The notes beneath the pieces are model-generated. The model was given only the letters and a program-made list of their open reading frames with translations, had not been told where the DNA came from and made no database searches. A stretch of DNA of 64,000 nt from Progne subis subis (taxonomy: Eukaryota; Chordata; Aves; Passeriformes; Hirundinidae), in contig JAKJHU010000023.1 of assembly GCA_022316685.1 (NCBI GenBank), forward strand, positions 8,233,192-8,297,191. Reading direction: 5' to 3'. The translations under genes and the position numbers were made by a program. Each line of letters begins with the position of its first letter. The first letter of the stretch is position 1. Positions 1-12,021 of this stretch are shown here, one piece after another.

Positions 1-680
1 TTCAACATGAGAAATAAAGTAACTACGAGAACAGAGTCGGAAAAACAAACAAAACATATTTCCAAGTCAAAGCAAAAAAGAACATGAAAGACCCAAAGAA
101 GAGTCAATACAGATTTTCAATTTCATTATTTTGATTTAATAAAATTCTTTCAATAGTGTTGCTTGCTCAGTACAAGCATAGAAATTGTAATGGCAAATAC
201 TGTACTGTGATGTATAGATTGAAAACTTGTCCAATTTCATTACGCTCGTAAATGTAACACTGCAGACACCTTCTCTTGGAAAGCTAGTTCTAAATTGCTA
301 CATCAATATTAAGATAATCAGAATTGATATTTACCTTTTACAGGAGCAGCATGTGTCTGTATGTCCACATGGGCACATACACTCCCACAAACTTATATTT
401 TTAATATTTCTCCATTTTGTGGATCACAGGTATACATGCTACAGGAACTGCTGATTTATCCAAAAACAACCTATGCAGTTGCAGGGTGGCCAGTCCAGGA
501 CGTTTTTACTGCTTGTACCCTTTTCTCCCACTGAAAGTAATTCAAACAGAAGTACTCAGCAGAAGTTTGGTTGAATCATTTGTTATCCCAGAATTTAGGA
601 AGGTGTAACTTCACCTTCAGTTTACAATGACATAATTGATGGATAAATCACTGAAGCCCTTAGATACACGGTCCAACACT
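1..680. other. Non-genic sequence, nothing recognised
   Basis: This is AT-rich single-copy-looking DNA. The short open frames have no recognisable protein motif. I see no tRNA-like, repeat-like or promoter-like structure until the LTR candidate that follows. The segment ends in CAACACT (674-680), which is repeated on the far side of that candidate. Confidence 0.6.
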
Positions 681-1024
681 TAGGTTAACTCTATTTTGTG
701 GGCCTGATATTTATGGGTCTGAGAGATTTTAGCTTGCTAGTAGCTGCTAACTTTTCCCAAAGAAAAATTTCTTAAGAAAGTTTCTTAAAACAATCTTGGT
801 AAACAAGTATCTTTTCTCAAAACAATCTCCAGGCGGTGTTTTGCTGTTTCTCTAGTTTAACCAATGGAAGTAGAGAGATGTTGTTCCTATTCACCAATCA
901 TGTTAAGTCTGTATCAGAATACCTTATAAAAGGTAGTAAGAATTAGACAGTAAAGCATTTTTTCTATGCTTTTTGCCTTCTGAAATATTTGGAGTCTCTC
1001 ATCTTTCTCTCGTGTCCTACAACA
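681..1024 (+). mobile_element. Probable solo LTR of an endogenous retrovirus
   Basis: Seen in the sequence: two CCAAT boxes (861-865 and 894-898), a TATA box TTATAAAAGG (924-933), a poly(A)-signal-like AGTAAA (949-954), then a T-rich stretch ending in CTACAACA. This is the U3-R-U5 order of a retroviral LTR on the plus strand. The 5-bp word ACACT lies directly before it (676-680) and directly after it (1025-1029), and can be read as a target-site duplication; the match extends to CAACACT. With these edges the element is 344 bp, ends in CA, but begins TA instead of the canonical TG. I infer one LTR left after recombination between the two LTRs of a provirus. No internal viral gene is present. 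The family is not assigned, and the 5' edge is less certain than the 3' edge. Confidence 0.55.
861..954 (+). promoter_or_regulatory. LTR-type promoter: CCAAT, CCAAT, TATA, poly(A)-like signal
   Basis: Two CCAAT boxes (861, 894) sit 26-68 bp upstream of the TATA box at 924, and an AGTAAA hexamer follows at 949. The spacing suits polymerase II initiation near 950-960 on the plus strand. Whether it is still active cannot be judged from sequence. Confidence 0.5.
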
Positions 1025-1389
1025 ACACTATTTATATTTTTCAGATGTAGTAGATCGTGGTAAATAATTTTTAAACTTTCCCTTTCACTCATGGTTTTGC
1101 AACAGAAATACAAAGCAGTGCCTTAAGGCGGATTTCAGGAGCCAGAGCCCACATGCCATTGTCGACAATATCTGTGGGACAGGAGGCTGACAGGGAAGCA
1201 GAGGATATGAGACAGCACCAGCGAGGGAGAGAGAGGCAGAAGTGAGGATGCAAGTGGCCGGAGAGGGACAAGCATGTCCCTCTACAAAGTGGAGCCCAAT
1301 GTCCACGCTGATCCCTGCCCTGAATGCCTTGTGCCACGCATCCCTCCTGGCTGTCCCCAGAGCAGTGCCTCTGCAGCACATTCTGCACA
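1025..1389. other. Spacer between LTR candidate and minisatellite
   Basis: No gene or repeat recognised. Open frames on both strands here run on into the minisatellite and owe their length to its lack of stop codons. Confidence 0.55.
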
Positions 1390-2907
1390 GCCAGCTCACA
1401 GAGCCCATGGCTGACACAGCCCACGGCTCACAGAGCCCACGGCTGACACAGCCCACGGCTCACAGAGCCCACGGCTCACAGAGCCCACGGCTGACACAGC
1501 CCACGGCTCACAGAGCCCACGGCTCACAGAGCCCACGGCTGACACAGCCCACGGCTCACAGAGCCCACGGCTGACACAGCCCACGGCTCACAGAGCCCAC
1601 GGCTGACACAGCCCACGGCTCACAGAGCCCACGGCTGACACAGCCCACGGCTCACAGAGCCCATGGCTGACAGAGCCCACGGCTCACAGAGCCCACGGCT
1701 GACAGAGCCCACGGCTCACAGAGCCCACGGCTGACACAGCCCACGGCTCACAGAGCCCACGGCTGACAGAGCCCACGGCTGACACAGCCCACGGCTCACA
1801 GAGCCCACGGCTGACACAGCCCACGGCTGACAGAGCCCACGGCTGACACAGCCCACGGCTCACAGAGCCCACGGCTCACAGCGCCCATGGCTGACACAGC
1901 CCTCAGCTCAGAGAGCCAGCAGCTCACACAGCTCACAGCTCACAGAGCCCACAGCTCACACAGATCACAGAGCCCACGGCTGACACAGCCCACGGCTCAC
2001 ACAGCTCACAGAGCCCACGGCTGACAGAGCCCACAGCTCACACAGCTCACACAGCCCACGGCTGACACAGCCCACGGCTCACAGAGCCCACAGCTCACAC
2101 AGCTCACAGAGCCCACGGCTGACAGAGCCCACAGCTCACACAGCCCACGGCTGACACAGCCCATGGCTCATAGAGCCAACAGCTCACAGAACCCACAGCT
2201 CACACGGCCCACGGCTGACACAGCCCACGGCTCAGAGAACCCACAGCTCACACAGCTCACAGAGCCCATGGCTGACACAGCTCACAGAGCCCACGGCTGA
2301 CAGAGCCCACGGCTCACACAGCTCACACAGCCCACTGCTCACACAGCTCACACAGCCCATGGCTGACACAGCCCTCAGCTCACAGAGCCAACAGCTCACA
2401 CAGCTCACACAGCCCACAGCTCACACAGCCCACGGCTCACACAGCCCACGGCTCACACAGCCCACGGCTCACACAGCCCAGGGCTCACACATCTCACACA
2501 ACCCACATCTCACACAGCCCACAGCTCACACAGCCCACGGCTCACACAGCCCACGGCTCACACAGCCCACAGCTCACACAGCCCACGGCTCACACAGCCC
2601 ACGGCTCACACAGCCCACGGCTCACACAGCCCATGGGTCACACAGCCCACGGCTCACACAGCCCACAGCTCACACAGCCCATGGGTCACACAGCCCACAG
2701 CTCACACAGCCCACGGCTCACACAGCCCACAGCTCACACAGCCCATGGGTCACACAGCCCACAGCTCACACAGCCCACGGCTCACACAGCCCAATGCTCA
2801 CACAGCCCACAGCTCACACAGCTCACAGCTCACACAGCCCAATGCTCACACAGCCCACTGCTCACACAGCTCACAGCTCACACAGCCCAATGCTCACACA
2901 GCCCACT
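1390..2907. repeat. Minisatellite, 16-bp unit, about 1.5 kb
   Basis: This is a tandem array of a C- and A-rich 16-mer, for example CACAGCCCACGGCTCA. Three zones are visible. At about 1390-1890, units with CACAGAG and GACACAG alternate, giving a 32-bp higher-order period. At about 1890-2420 the array is irregular, with inserted AGCTCACAC-type units. At about 2420-2907 it is nearly homogeneous CACACAGCCCACGGCT, with CAGCT, TGGGT and ATGCT variants. The plus-strand unit shown has 8 C, 3 G, 4 A and 1 T, so strand skew is strong. Since 16 is not a multiple of 3, every frame reads the same 16-residue cycle and stop codons are missing. The long frames across it are therefore a by-product and not a gene. 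Such arrays usually vary in copy number between individuals. Confidence 0.95.
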
Positions 2908-3304
2908 GGCCAAGGCTTGCACAGTCCACACCCTTGGACCTGAGGGCAGCCACCCTTCGGGGGGGCATCTGGAAAGGGACTCCAGAGGGAGAGGATAATG
3001 GGGACAGCAACTGAAGCTCCAAGGACACGGATCTGTCCTCTGCAGCAACCGGAAGAGTGAGGGCATATCCAGCCCTCATAAATAAACCAGGCCACATCCC
3101 CATTTCTGCTCACCATTGCAGGAGCCCACAGGGTGATCCTTCGCCTTGTCCCCCTCGATCACTGTCACAAGGAACAACAACTGGCACTTATCAGCAGAGA
3201 CATCTCTGAGAAGGAGTGACTTCAGGACACAGTGTCCTTCCCCAGCCCCTTGAATCCTTGAGACAATTTACAATGCTGTCACTCGTACATATTCCCTCCT
3301 CATC
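2908..3304. other. Non-genic flank between minisatellite and gap
   Basis: Single-copy-looking sequence with no recognised gene or repeat. Confidence 0.5.
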
Positions 3305-3404
3305 NNNNNNNNNNNNNNNNNNNNNNNNNNNNNNNNNNNNNNNNNNNNNNNNNNNNNNNNNNNNNNNNNNNNNNNNNNNNNNNNNNNNNNNNNNNNNNNN
3401 NNNN
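3305..3404. other. Assembly gap, exactly 100 N
   Basis: This is a run of exactly 100 N. Round 100-N runs are commonly used for gaps of unknown size, so distances across it should not be trusted. It lies about 400 bp beyond the minisatellite. Open frames crossing it are artefacts. Confidence 0.99.
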
Positions 3405-6400
3405 TCATGGAAGATACAACACTGTCCACCTGTCCACCATGTGGCAAAACAGCTGGCGTGAACGGGCAGCTCCATGCCAAGAGGGTGCTATGATGATCTC
3501 TGTTGCCTGAGCATTTCCAGGGCACTGTGTTTCAACAGCCTCTGAAGAGAAAAAGGTTTCTGCCCCCTCCCTCAATTTTCTGTGTTGAATTTGGTATTAT
3601 GGGACTCTCTGGTGAGGTCATCAGTGCTTTCTCTTCAATGTTTTTCCCCCTTTCCTCTGCTGCTGAGTGGGTTTGCCTAATTCTGACCAAAATAACTGCA
3701 CATGTTCCCTTCAGATAGATAGGGCCACCAAAAGCAGAATGGAGGGAAGAGAATTTAAAAAACAACCCAAACCCTCTAAAATAGTAAACTGTAAATAACA
3801 AAACCTCTCCTTGCCATGTAGTCAGAAAGGGAGACTGATGGACTGTGACTTGGCAGGATCCAAGAAGATGCTGCAGAGGTGTGGGCATGCCAGCATCCTG
3901 CAGAAGGACAGCAGCTCTCTGCAAAGGCACATCCTGGTACCGGGCCCCTCACCCTGCCAAACTGGGAGCCTCTCAGATCAGCCCTGGTGTGGAGTGCTCC
4001 ACTCCACCCAGGCCAGATTATTTCAGGTGGACAGGGAGGGACAGGCACATGCCCTGGTCTTGCTCCTGTAGCAGCCAACCATGACCTCCAGGAGCCCTCC
4101 ACAGGACACAGAAGCACCCAAGTGAGGAGCAGGGCTGTCCCAGGCCCCTCCGAGCTGGGGCCAGGAAATGAACCTCCACTCCAGCAGGTTTGCTGAGGAT
4201 GATGGAGCTGGAAGGAGACAGCCTGGTTCCTGGCTCCACAAGTGCCTGACGTGTATTTTGGTGGCACAGATCCAGACGAAACGCCTTCTTTCCAGCCGTG
4301 TGTCCAACCCTTTTTCCATTCTATGGGCAGTTTCCCTTCCACACATCACAAAGTCATATATCCCCTGACTTCTGCTGAGACTTTGCACCCCCTGCTCACA
4401 GGACCTCCCAGGAGCAGCTCATGGCAGTAATCTTCTTGGCAGCTCAACCCTTTTCCCATTGCCTGGAGAACTTTTGGCATCACTTCCAATGTGTGTGCCC
4501 CTCATCTCTTCCCTCCCCGGTCTTGTTTCTCCCCTGTTCTGGAAACTGCACCCTCTATTTTTTCCCTATAGTGACCAATCTTCTCCCAGCAGCAGAATTC
4601 CCCTCCTGTTTTTCCCACACACAATCAACTCCATAACACTATTCCAGTTATCTGTAGCCTTATGTCTTTAGTTTTCTGACATCACCAAATAGTTTCTTAT
4701 CTGCGGCTGGTATTATTTATATACACATAAATATAAAAGGCCATCTTCCACCATCTTATCAACTCGTGACTGAGAATAAATCATGTAAGAAGAACAGGCC
4801 AGACTTTGGGACCACCTTGGGAAATACCCCACCCCACAGCTGTTGCCTCTTGGCAAATACTAGCAAGAAGAGCACATTCACTCTGAAGTCTGAGGAGGCA
4901 AATCATATAAACAGAAATGGTTTCAGCCAAAAAAACTCCTTTCTGACAAGAGTCACTGCTATTCACATGACTAGGCTCATTAAGATCAGTGAGAACTGGA
5001 AAAAACTGCAGGATGGAGTCTGCGCGTGCCTCCCGGCTGAGATGTTCAGTTGTATTTTTCCTTGTGAAAAGGAAAACTATCCCCTCACCACAAAAGCAAT
5101 AAACATAGTGGGATTACTGGTCAGCAACTCAATGGATACTACTTCCAACAGCCCTAGAGTTAGTAAGTACTCAGTGACAGTGATTGTTACAAACAACCGA
5201 ACCACCAAAGAGAGATTTCCATGTTATCTCAACCCATACATACATAAAAATACCAGTTTGTACAAATCCAAAGTATGTGAGGTTAAAACTAATGGGCAAG
5301 CTTTGTTGAGCATCTCAAAAATCAAATTAACTGCAATCAAATTCATGGCACAACTCAGGGTTCATTTCATTACTATCAGAAAATTCAATCTCTGAAATCT
5401 TACAATATTAAGCTAAAGCAATGATCTTTCTGTTAAAGTTCTCTCTTTTTTCATTTCAAGGTGAAAGAAGCTGGCACGGCTGGGGAAGGTGAGGGTGATA
5501 ATTCCCAGCAGGTACTACTGAAAGCTTGGCAAACATTTAATCAATTACTCTCATATAAAGGAAAAGAGAAAAAATCCAAACATCATTTCAAACACACACT
5601 CAAAGACATGTTGCATTACCAATTGTACCTCTTGCATCTATTTCTACATCATGCCTTTTCCTGCACAAATGCAAATAATAGGCATAAACACACATGCATA
5701 GGTAGGCATATACATATTTAAATTCAAAATACAAATCCATTAGGGAGCTAGTTAAATCTACTCATTGCTGCAATAACTAATCATATCTCTGTGCTGTACT
5801 GCAGGCGGGAAAGTCAGAAGTTCATGGCATTAAATTCAGGCATTTCCCTTTTTTAATGAAGCTGCCTTTTTGGTTTATTTCACAATATGAACTCTTTAAC
5901 CTTACTGTAAGACCTAGCTGTAGAATACTCACTGCAATTTCAGACTCCTTTTTTATCCCTCCTCTTCAAGATTTCCAACTAGGTTCCTCTGCGGGAGTCA
6001 AGTGCAGTTTTAATAAGGCAGATGAGGCAGGGCTTCTCAACTGCTTTTGATAGAGGTGAGGTGGTCAGCTCTTTATTGACTTTCTGCAGTACTGCAGCTA
6101 CAGACCTGTACAGACAACATTGCTTTATGAGCATGCACCAGGCAGAAGGAAATGGGCCTGGAAATTTCCAGCCAGCAGTGTTTGATGCACTGCTTGAAAA
6201 GCTGCACAATGTGCATAAAAAAAAAACAACAACAAAACAACTAGGGACAGCCTTTTTTGTCATTGTTGTTGCTACACCATCAGGCTGCAGTTGTTACATG
6301 TACCTAGGAAAGCCTGCTCAGGAGCCATTTTAAGAATTAGTATGTCTCAGGAAATGGAAAGAAAACAAGGCTGGTTATTTTGTGCACATTAGAGAGTGCT

Positions 6401-8384
6401 GCATATCAAAGACCCCCTTATAAACACTTGGAAAAATCACATGGGAGGTAATAACCCACTGAATTATTTTACTGTCCTTTTCTTGTGCAGGCAGCAACAG
6501 CACATCCACACTGTACACAGTGCACAGCTGCATTGATATACACACATCCTCACAAGGAGATGTGCAAAAAAGGAAGCAATCACGGGCTGGTATCATGAAC
6601 TATTAAGGTTTTATTGGTACCAGCATGGAGCAACTGCATCACTAATTAATGAATGCACACAGGCTACACACATCCTTCCAATCAAGTGGCAATAAACCCA
6701 GGTAGCCTTCTTTACTCCCCTACATACATTACCTGAGCCATTTACCCCACTCCTTGTTTTTCTGGTCTGCACCTTCCCCTCTTCCCCCACCACCCCACAT
6801 CTACACCAGTAAGGCACATCCTTGAATTCCGCTCTGACAGAGGCGAGATGAACATCCATGGTCCCATTCACGAGCTTCCCACGAGGTGCCACTCTGGACC
6901 AAGACTGTAGCAGCAGACAGGGTCCAAACCATGTAGACAGGAGGTTTGGAACCCTCCCCCAGAGATGTCTCCACATATGCTGACACAAAAATAACCATTG
7001 AAATCAAGTTTGACATCTCTCTGTGCCTCTTTTACTCCCTGCCCACGGGGGACAACATCCTCCCCACCCCAGGGGAGCACAGCGATGGTGAGCGGATCAC
7101 AGACAGCAAGAAGGGCCAGACACACTGGTGATGGCAGCCCTACAAAAGCCAGAACAGACTTTAGTCCCTACAGAAACGTACCCACACAGGGCTGCACAGC
7201 CCAGCGCGCGGCCAGCAGCAGCAGCTGCAGAACCGCTGCCGTCAGGGACCGGCTGAGGGAGCCAGGTCCCACCTCCTGCCGAAGCACCGCACCTGAGCAT
7301 CCAGCACTGCTGCATGGTACGCAGCACAATTTCACATCTTTAGCTAATTGCTAAGCTCTTGGGGATTCTGAAAATGAAGCTATACACACAGAGGGTTTCA
7401 AAAACCGTACAGTTACAGTGTTCCTGTCAGAGGATATACCCTTACTGCAAGCAAGACTTAACTACATGCTTAAATTCTACTGACTTCAGGGGACATAAGG
7501 ATTTGCTTAACTCTCCTTACACAGCCATTTGTTTTACAATTACCTGGAAACTATGTCTTGCCTTTTCATGTACAGCACCGAGCTCCTTCCAGAGCAGGGT
7601 ATTACTTCTTACACATAAATGGAAAAGCAGGTAGAAACTGAGGCATTTTTAGCTAGCTACCTGAAAAACATGGACAGTGAGAGACAGATGGTCTTGCTGC
7701 ACACTGCAATGCTGAGTGCTCCTGAATTTTCACCTGTGAGAAAAGCATCAGTATACAACTACAACATAGTCCTTAAAGAAGGGTAAGGAAAGGACAGTAA
7801 CCGACAGCACAGAACATTTCCATACTGTGTTCTGCATTTTATTTTTAAAAATGAAGCTACAGGGAACAGACATCCTGTGAAATAACAGATGTTAAGACTC
7901 TCACCACACATACACCACTTTAATTCAGATCACCTTGCTGAATTAGAAAGCTAAGCCCAAGAAAAATGTCCACTTTCTCCCCTCAATGCCTGTCTTGAGT
8001 AGGGAAGGGGTGTGCTGAATGTTTAGTTATCTGTTTCCTCCCAGCTCCCCATCTGCAGCTCCCCAAAGTGTGTTATTACAGCACTTCAGCATGTTTTTCC
8101 AAATCAGATGCTGCTGACATCACAAATCTTATGAATTTTCTCTGCTGACAGGGATTAGATACTCCTCCACTTTAACCCCCCAAGCTGGCAGAAGCTGGAG
8201 ACTGGCCTGGACCTGCTGCCAGTTTGTGCTCAGGCTCTGCTCCCAGTAGGCAAGAGATGCTCAGGGCTTCCGGAGAGTCATATACAATACACTGATTTAA
8301 TCAAAATTACATGCCAGTCTCTTTAAAGCAAAACTCAAACAGTCAAACAATTAATTATTGCTTTAATTCTTAAGTTCTTTTAAC

Positions 8385-8403
8385 TCTTAAGATCTTAAGA
8401 TCT
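8385..8403. repeat. Nested perfect palindromes
   Basis: TCTTAAGATCTTAAGA (8385-8400) is a perfect 16-bp palindrome. It overlaps a second one, AGATCTTAAGATCT (8390-8403). Both come from tandem copies of CTTAAGAT. No function is assigned. Confidence 0.9.
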
Positions 8404-11400
8404 ACATGTGTTCAAAATACGAGAAGAAAACAGACTGGCATGGTCTTTCGTTCTTTTGCTGGTGGCAAAGCAGATTATTCCTATCATGTTCTGCAGGGGT
8501 GCTGTCAAATGCTGTTTCAGGCTATGGGCCAAAACCTACCCCCAGCCCATGTGCTCACTTCCCACTGGCATCAGTGCTATCTCCACCATGGACTGACAGT
8601 AGTAAATGGGCAGAGATGTGCTGGCTGCTCCAATAGCACGATCTATGTGCTGAATAATTCATTTTAAACTGTTGCACAGATGTCAAAATGTTATTGCTGA
8701 TTTCTAGCCAGCAGAATGGGCGTTTCTTCTCCTGATATGAGTGTGTCACTGCCTGCAATGCCAGAGAAGATCTGGGGGATGTCTCAGCCAGGCAGCAAAG
8801 CCCATACATGGCATGCCTGTGAACATACAATTAAAACCACCATTTAAGGCCACCTTTCACTCTCCTTATTAGGATTCTCCTGTGGATGCACACACCCATT
8901 GCCTTTAAAAAGTTTCAAAAAAGCAGTAAAAAATGTGGTGTGGTTACATAAGTTTGAGGGTAGTCTCCAACAATCACTTCAGCCCTCTGGATTTTTGCTA
9001 AAGTCCCATGGAAAAACAATGAAGTACAAACAAGTTAAGAGTCGCAGATGCGATTGGATAACAAAATAAATCCAGACAAACAAACACAAAAAAACCCCCC
9101 CAAAGCCTGCCTCTGTAAATGGGAACAAATAAATGTATCCTAGAGTTTGTCAGCCTAGCCATGGAGAGAACTCTATGGTACAAGTCAAAGATCCTCCTGC
9201 CCTCCAAAATCAAGGAAGAGAAAAGGAGTTTTCCTGTGTTTCTCCTTTCATTAAAGCTGGAGCAGCCAATATGTCCACTCCAACCTTGTCCAGACAATGG
9301 CTTTCCCAGCCAGGCAACCAGGTGGGCTCCAGCTGCTGATGGCCAGGAGCCCCCTCCAGTGAGGTGGGAGTCCTGTGTGCAGGTGGGCTGGGGTGGCTGG
9401 GGGTCATGGGAGAGGTGGAAGGGAAATGGGAAAGATCCAGGAGAGTCACAGGTTTTGAACTGAGATCAGAGACCAGGGATCTCTGACACAAACCAAACGA
9501 GCAAATGCACCCCACGCCAGCCCAGGAACCTCGCTACTAGGGATGCGTCAGCTAAAAAGCGGGATTTTTCATGTTCCTACATGGGATTATTAATGTCTGC
9601 CGGTCTATGTGGAAACAGACCTAGGCTTAATGAGGTCTAATTTGTTTCAAATCCATAGGTTTCTTTTTAATAATTAGCAATCCCCATCACTCAGCAAAGT
9701 CATTCCTTACCCCTGACTACTTGCTGTTAGGAATGAAATTTACTGTGAAATACTGTTAAAAGGTGGAAAGCAAGTGACATAATTCATGTTTTAATTAAAA
9801 AAAAATATATATCACACAAAGCTGGAGCCATAGAAGGAATAATAACTGAATAAGCCTAAAATCCCCCACCCCAACCCAATGCCTACTGTTCCCCATTACC
9901 CACTTTATTCTTGTCATGCTATTTGAATTCTTCTAATTGACTTCTCTTACTGGATGCTCTATGCCCAAACCATATTTCAGCTTTTCGCTCTGCGATTCCA
10001 GGAACTAGAGAACGTGTCGGCATCATTACCATGAGCATTACACACCCTCACACAAAAGGGTCCAGGAACTACAATTAACACATTAAGAAATAATAACTGC
10101 CAAGGGAGCAACAGAAGATAAACAGCATGGAGCTGATGGAGCAAGAATTCTGTTTGGGAAAGGGCTGTCTCTTGGGTAACAGGCAAGGGAGAGGAACTGA
10201 AGCGCTGTGCAGCACCGCCCATTTACCAGAGAAAACCCCAAAACCAGTTGAGCTGTTCACACTTTAATTTCTTGAAATTTAATTTCACTAAAAGTATTGC
10301 TGGCTTTAAACTAGATTTCAAAGGAATCTGAAGGCTCCTGTTCTCAAAGAAATAATAATCACATCCTGTTCCAAAGTCTAAAATTGGTATATGTTTTTTG
10401 GTATTTGAAAACCTGCCCTGAAGTGCTATGGGTTTGTAATTTTCTTGTTCTTCTTCAATAGCAGTGAGAAATACTTTTTTCTTTTATCCATACATTATGA
10501 TATATTGATCAAAAAAACCCACAAAAATACTTTTTTCCTTCCAGTCAATATCTATTTTTATGATTGCCTGCTTTTGTTTGTTTGTTTATTTGATTAGCTT
10601 ATTTGGGATTTAAAAAAAAATAAATAATTGAGTTTTTTTCCCAATTTTCCCAAGGTTTTTTAATGAAAAAGAAATCATATTCCAGAGTCTTTTATTTAAG
10701 GCTTCTACTCAGGGAATGTTTTGTGTGAGTAGTCCTGCAGAAGCTGCACAACAAAAGCCTGGAAGAGCATGCCAACCATTTGGATACCTATTTTCACCAC
10801 TGTAACCAACAGAAATCATGGAGCATGCTGCTCCCTTTGGGCATCAGTCTTGACTTTAGCTATTGCTTTCAGCTGGACCAGCCAAAGGCCTTAATACTTT
10901 TCAATGAGATTGGGGGCTGAAGGAACACGATGGCACAGGCGAGGTTTATGAAATTCTTTGTCTCGCATCTCTCCCACCTTGGGGCTGCACAGTCACAGAA
11001 AACCCCACAAAAATATCACCATTAAAATAACAGCCTTTCCTACATTGACCCAAATCCTTGTGCAGGAAAAGGGAGGCAGAGGAGGCACAGACACAGAGGG
11101 TAGGATTAGCAGCTCTGCTCAAAGCCACCTTTTGGGAGAGAGGGGGTGACGCTGTGACCCATGCGGGGCTGGGGCGCTGGGTCTGTGTGACAGGCGCGAT
11201 CCCCCCGCTGCCCCCACGCACGGCTCATCAGTCAACTCAGACATTTCAGCAAATCACATGGCACTTTGTAAAAACACTATTGTTTTTATTTTCCAGTTTT
11301 CCATGTTTTGTGTAGAGTGCTGCTGTGTTCAAGCGAAGTGAATAAAAGCATAAACAGCAAGCACCATCTGGAGAACATTCTTCCAGCGTGCTGAGCAATA

Positions 11401-12002
11401 GCAGCCGCCTGTGCGCTACCTGCTATAAATAAATGTCATTAAAAAATGTCCAAAAAATTGTTGGTTCCTATTTGATGGAACTCTAGCCAGATAAAATTTT
11501 CCTTAACCCTGCCTTCAGGTACCCACCACCTTCACAGAAAAAAGCTCCAGATGTAGATAATTGTCTCTCTTTCCTTCATGTTAATATGGGTATTACTAAC
11601 AGAGTAGCAACCCTACATGTTACTCTAACAAGAGCAACAGAGATTGCAACTTAAGCATAACACACGAACAAAGCACTGAAAATCCAAATGCTTTTTAAAC
11701 TGTACTAGGTTCACAATAGGGAGATATCTCTCAGCCTGCTAGCAAGAGAACAGGCAAAATTATTCATTGTCCAAACTGATAGTGTATCAGTTTGGAGGGC
11801 AAAAAAATACCAGAAAGTCCGTAATTTATTTTCAGTCTACACAAAGCCACATCTCCCTCTCTGCTGACAAAATACAGACCAAGCTGGCTGTGGGGCTGGG
11901 ATGAGGCTCTGCAAAGGGTCCGAGTTTGTTGTGCTTTTTTACCCACTGCAATTAGAGCTACGCAAATAATGGAATTGTTTGCTATAGTGGCAAGGCTGTG
12001 GG

Positions 12003-12021
12003 AAAAAAAAAAAAAAAAAAA
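12003..12021. repeat. A19 homopolymer
   Basis: A run of 19 A. It is not clearly the tail of a retroposed gene. Confidence 0.85.

Noticed and set aside
1390..2907. Possible CRISPR array
   Set aside because: Units are contiguous without unique spacers, the unit is 16 bp, and the genome is a vertebrate.
1085..2998. Many long open frames on both strands with repeated Pro-Thr-Ala-His or Gly-Leu-Cys-Glu peptides
   Set aside because: They follow from a 16-bp tandem repeat without stop codons in any frame. All frames give the same peptide cycle, and there is no gene-like flank.
3191..3525. Open frames with a run of unknown residues
   Set aside because: They span the 100-N assembly gap and are artefacts.
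3776..4342. 188-codon minus-strand frame
   Set aside because: No recognised motif. Overlapping open frames in several phases indicate a locally stop-poor sequence.
4766..5395. 209-codon frame with GTG start
   Set aside because: No domain, no recognisable similarity, a non-ATG start in AT-rich DNA, and no splice or promoter context strong enough to call a gene.
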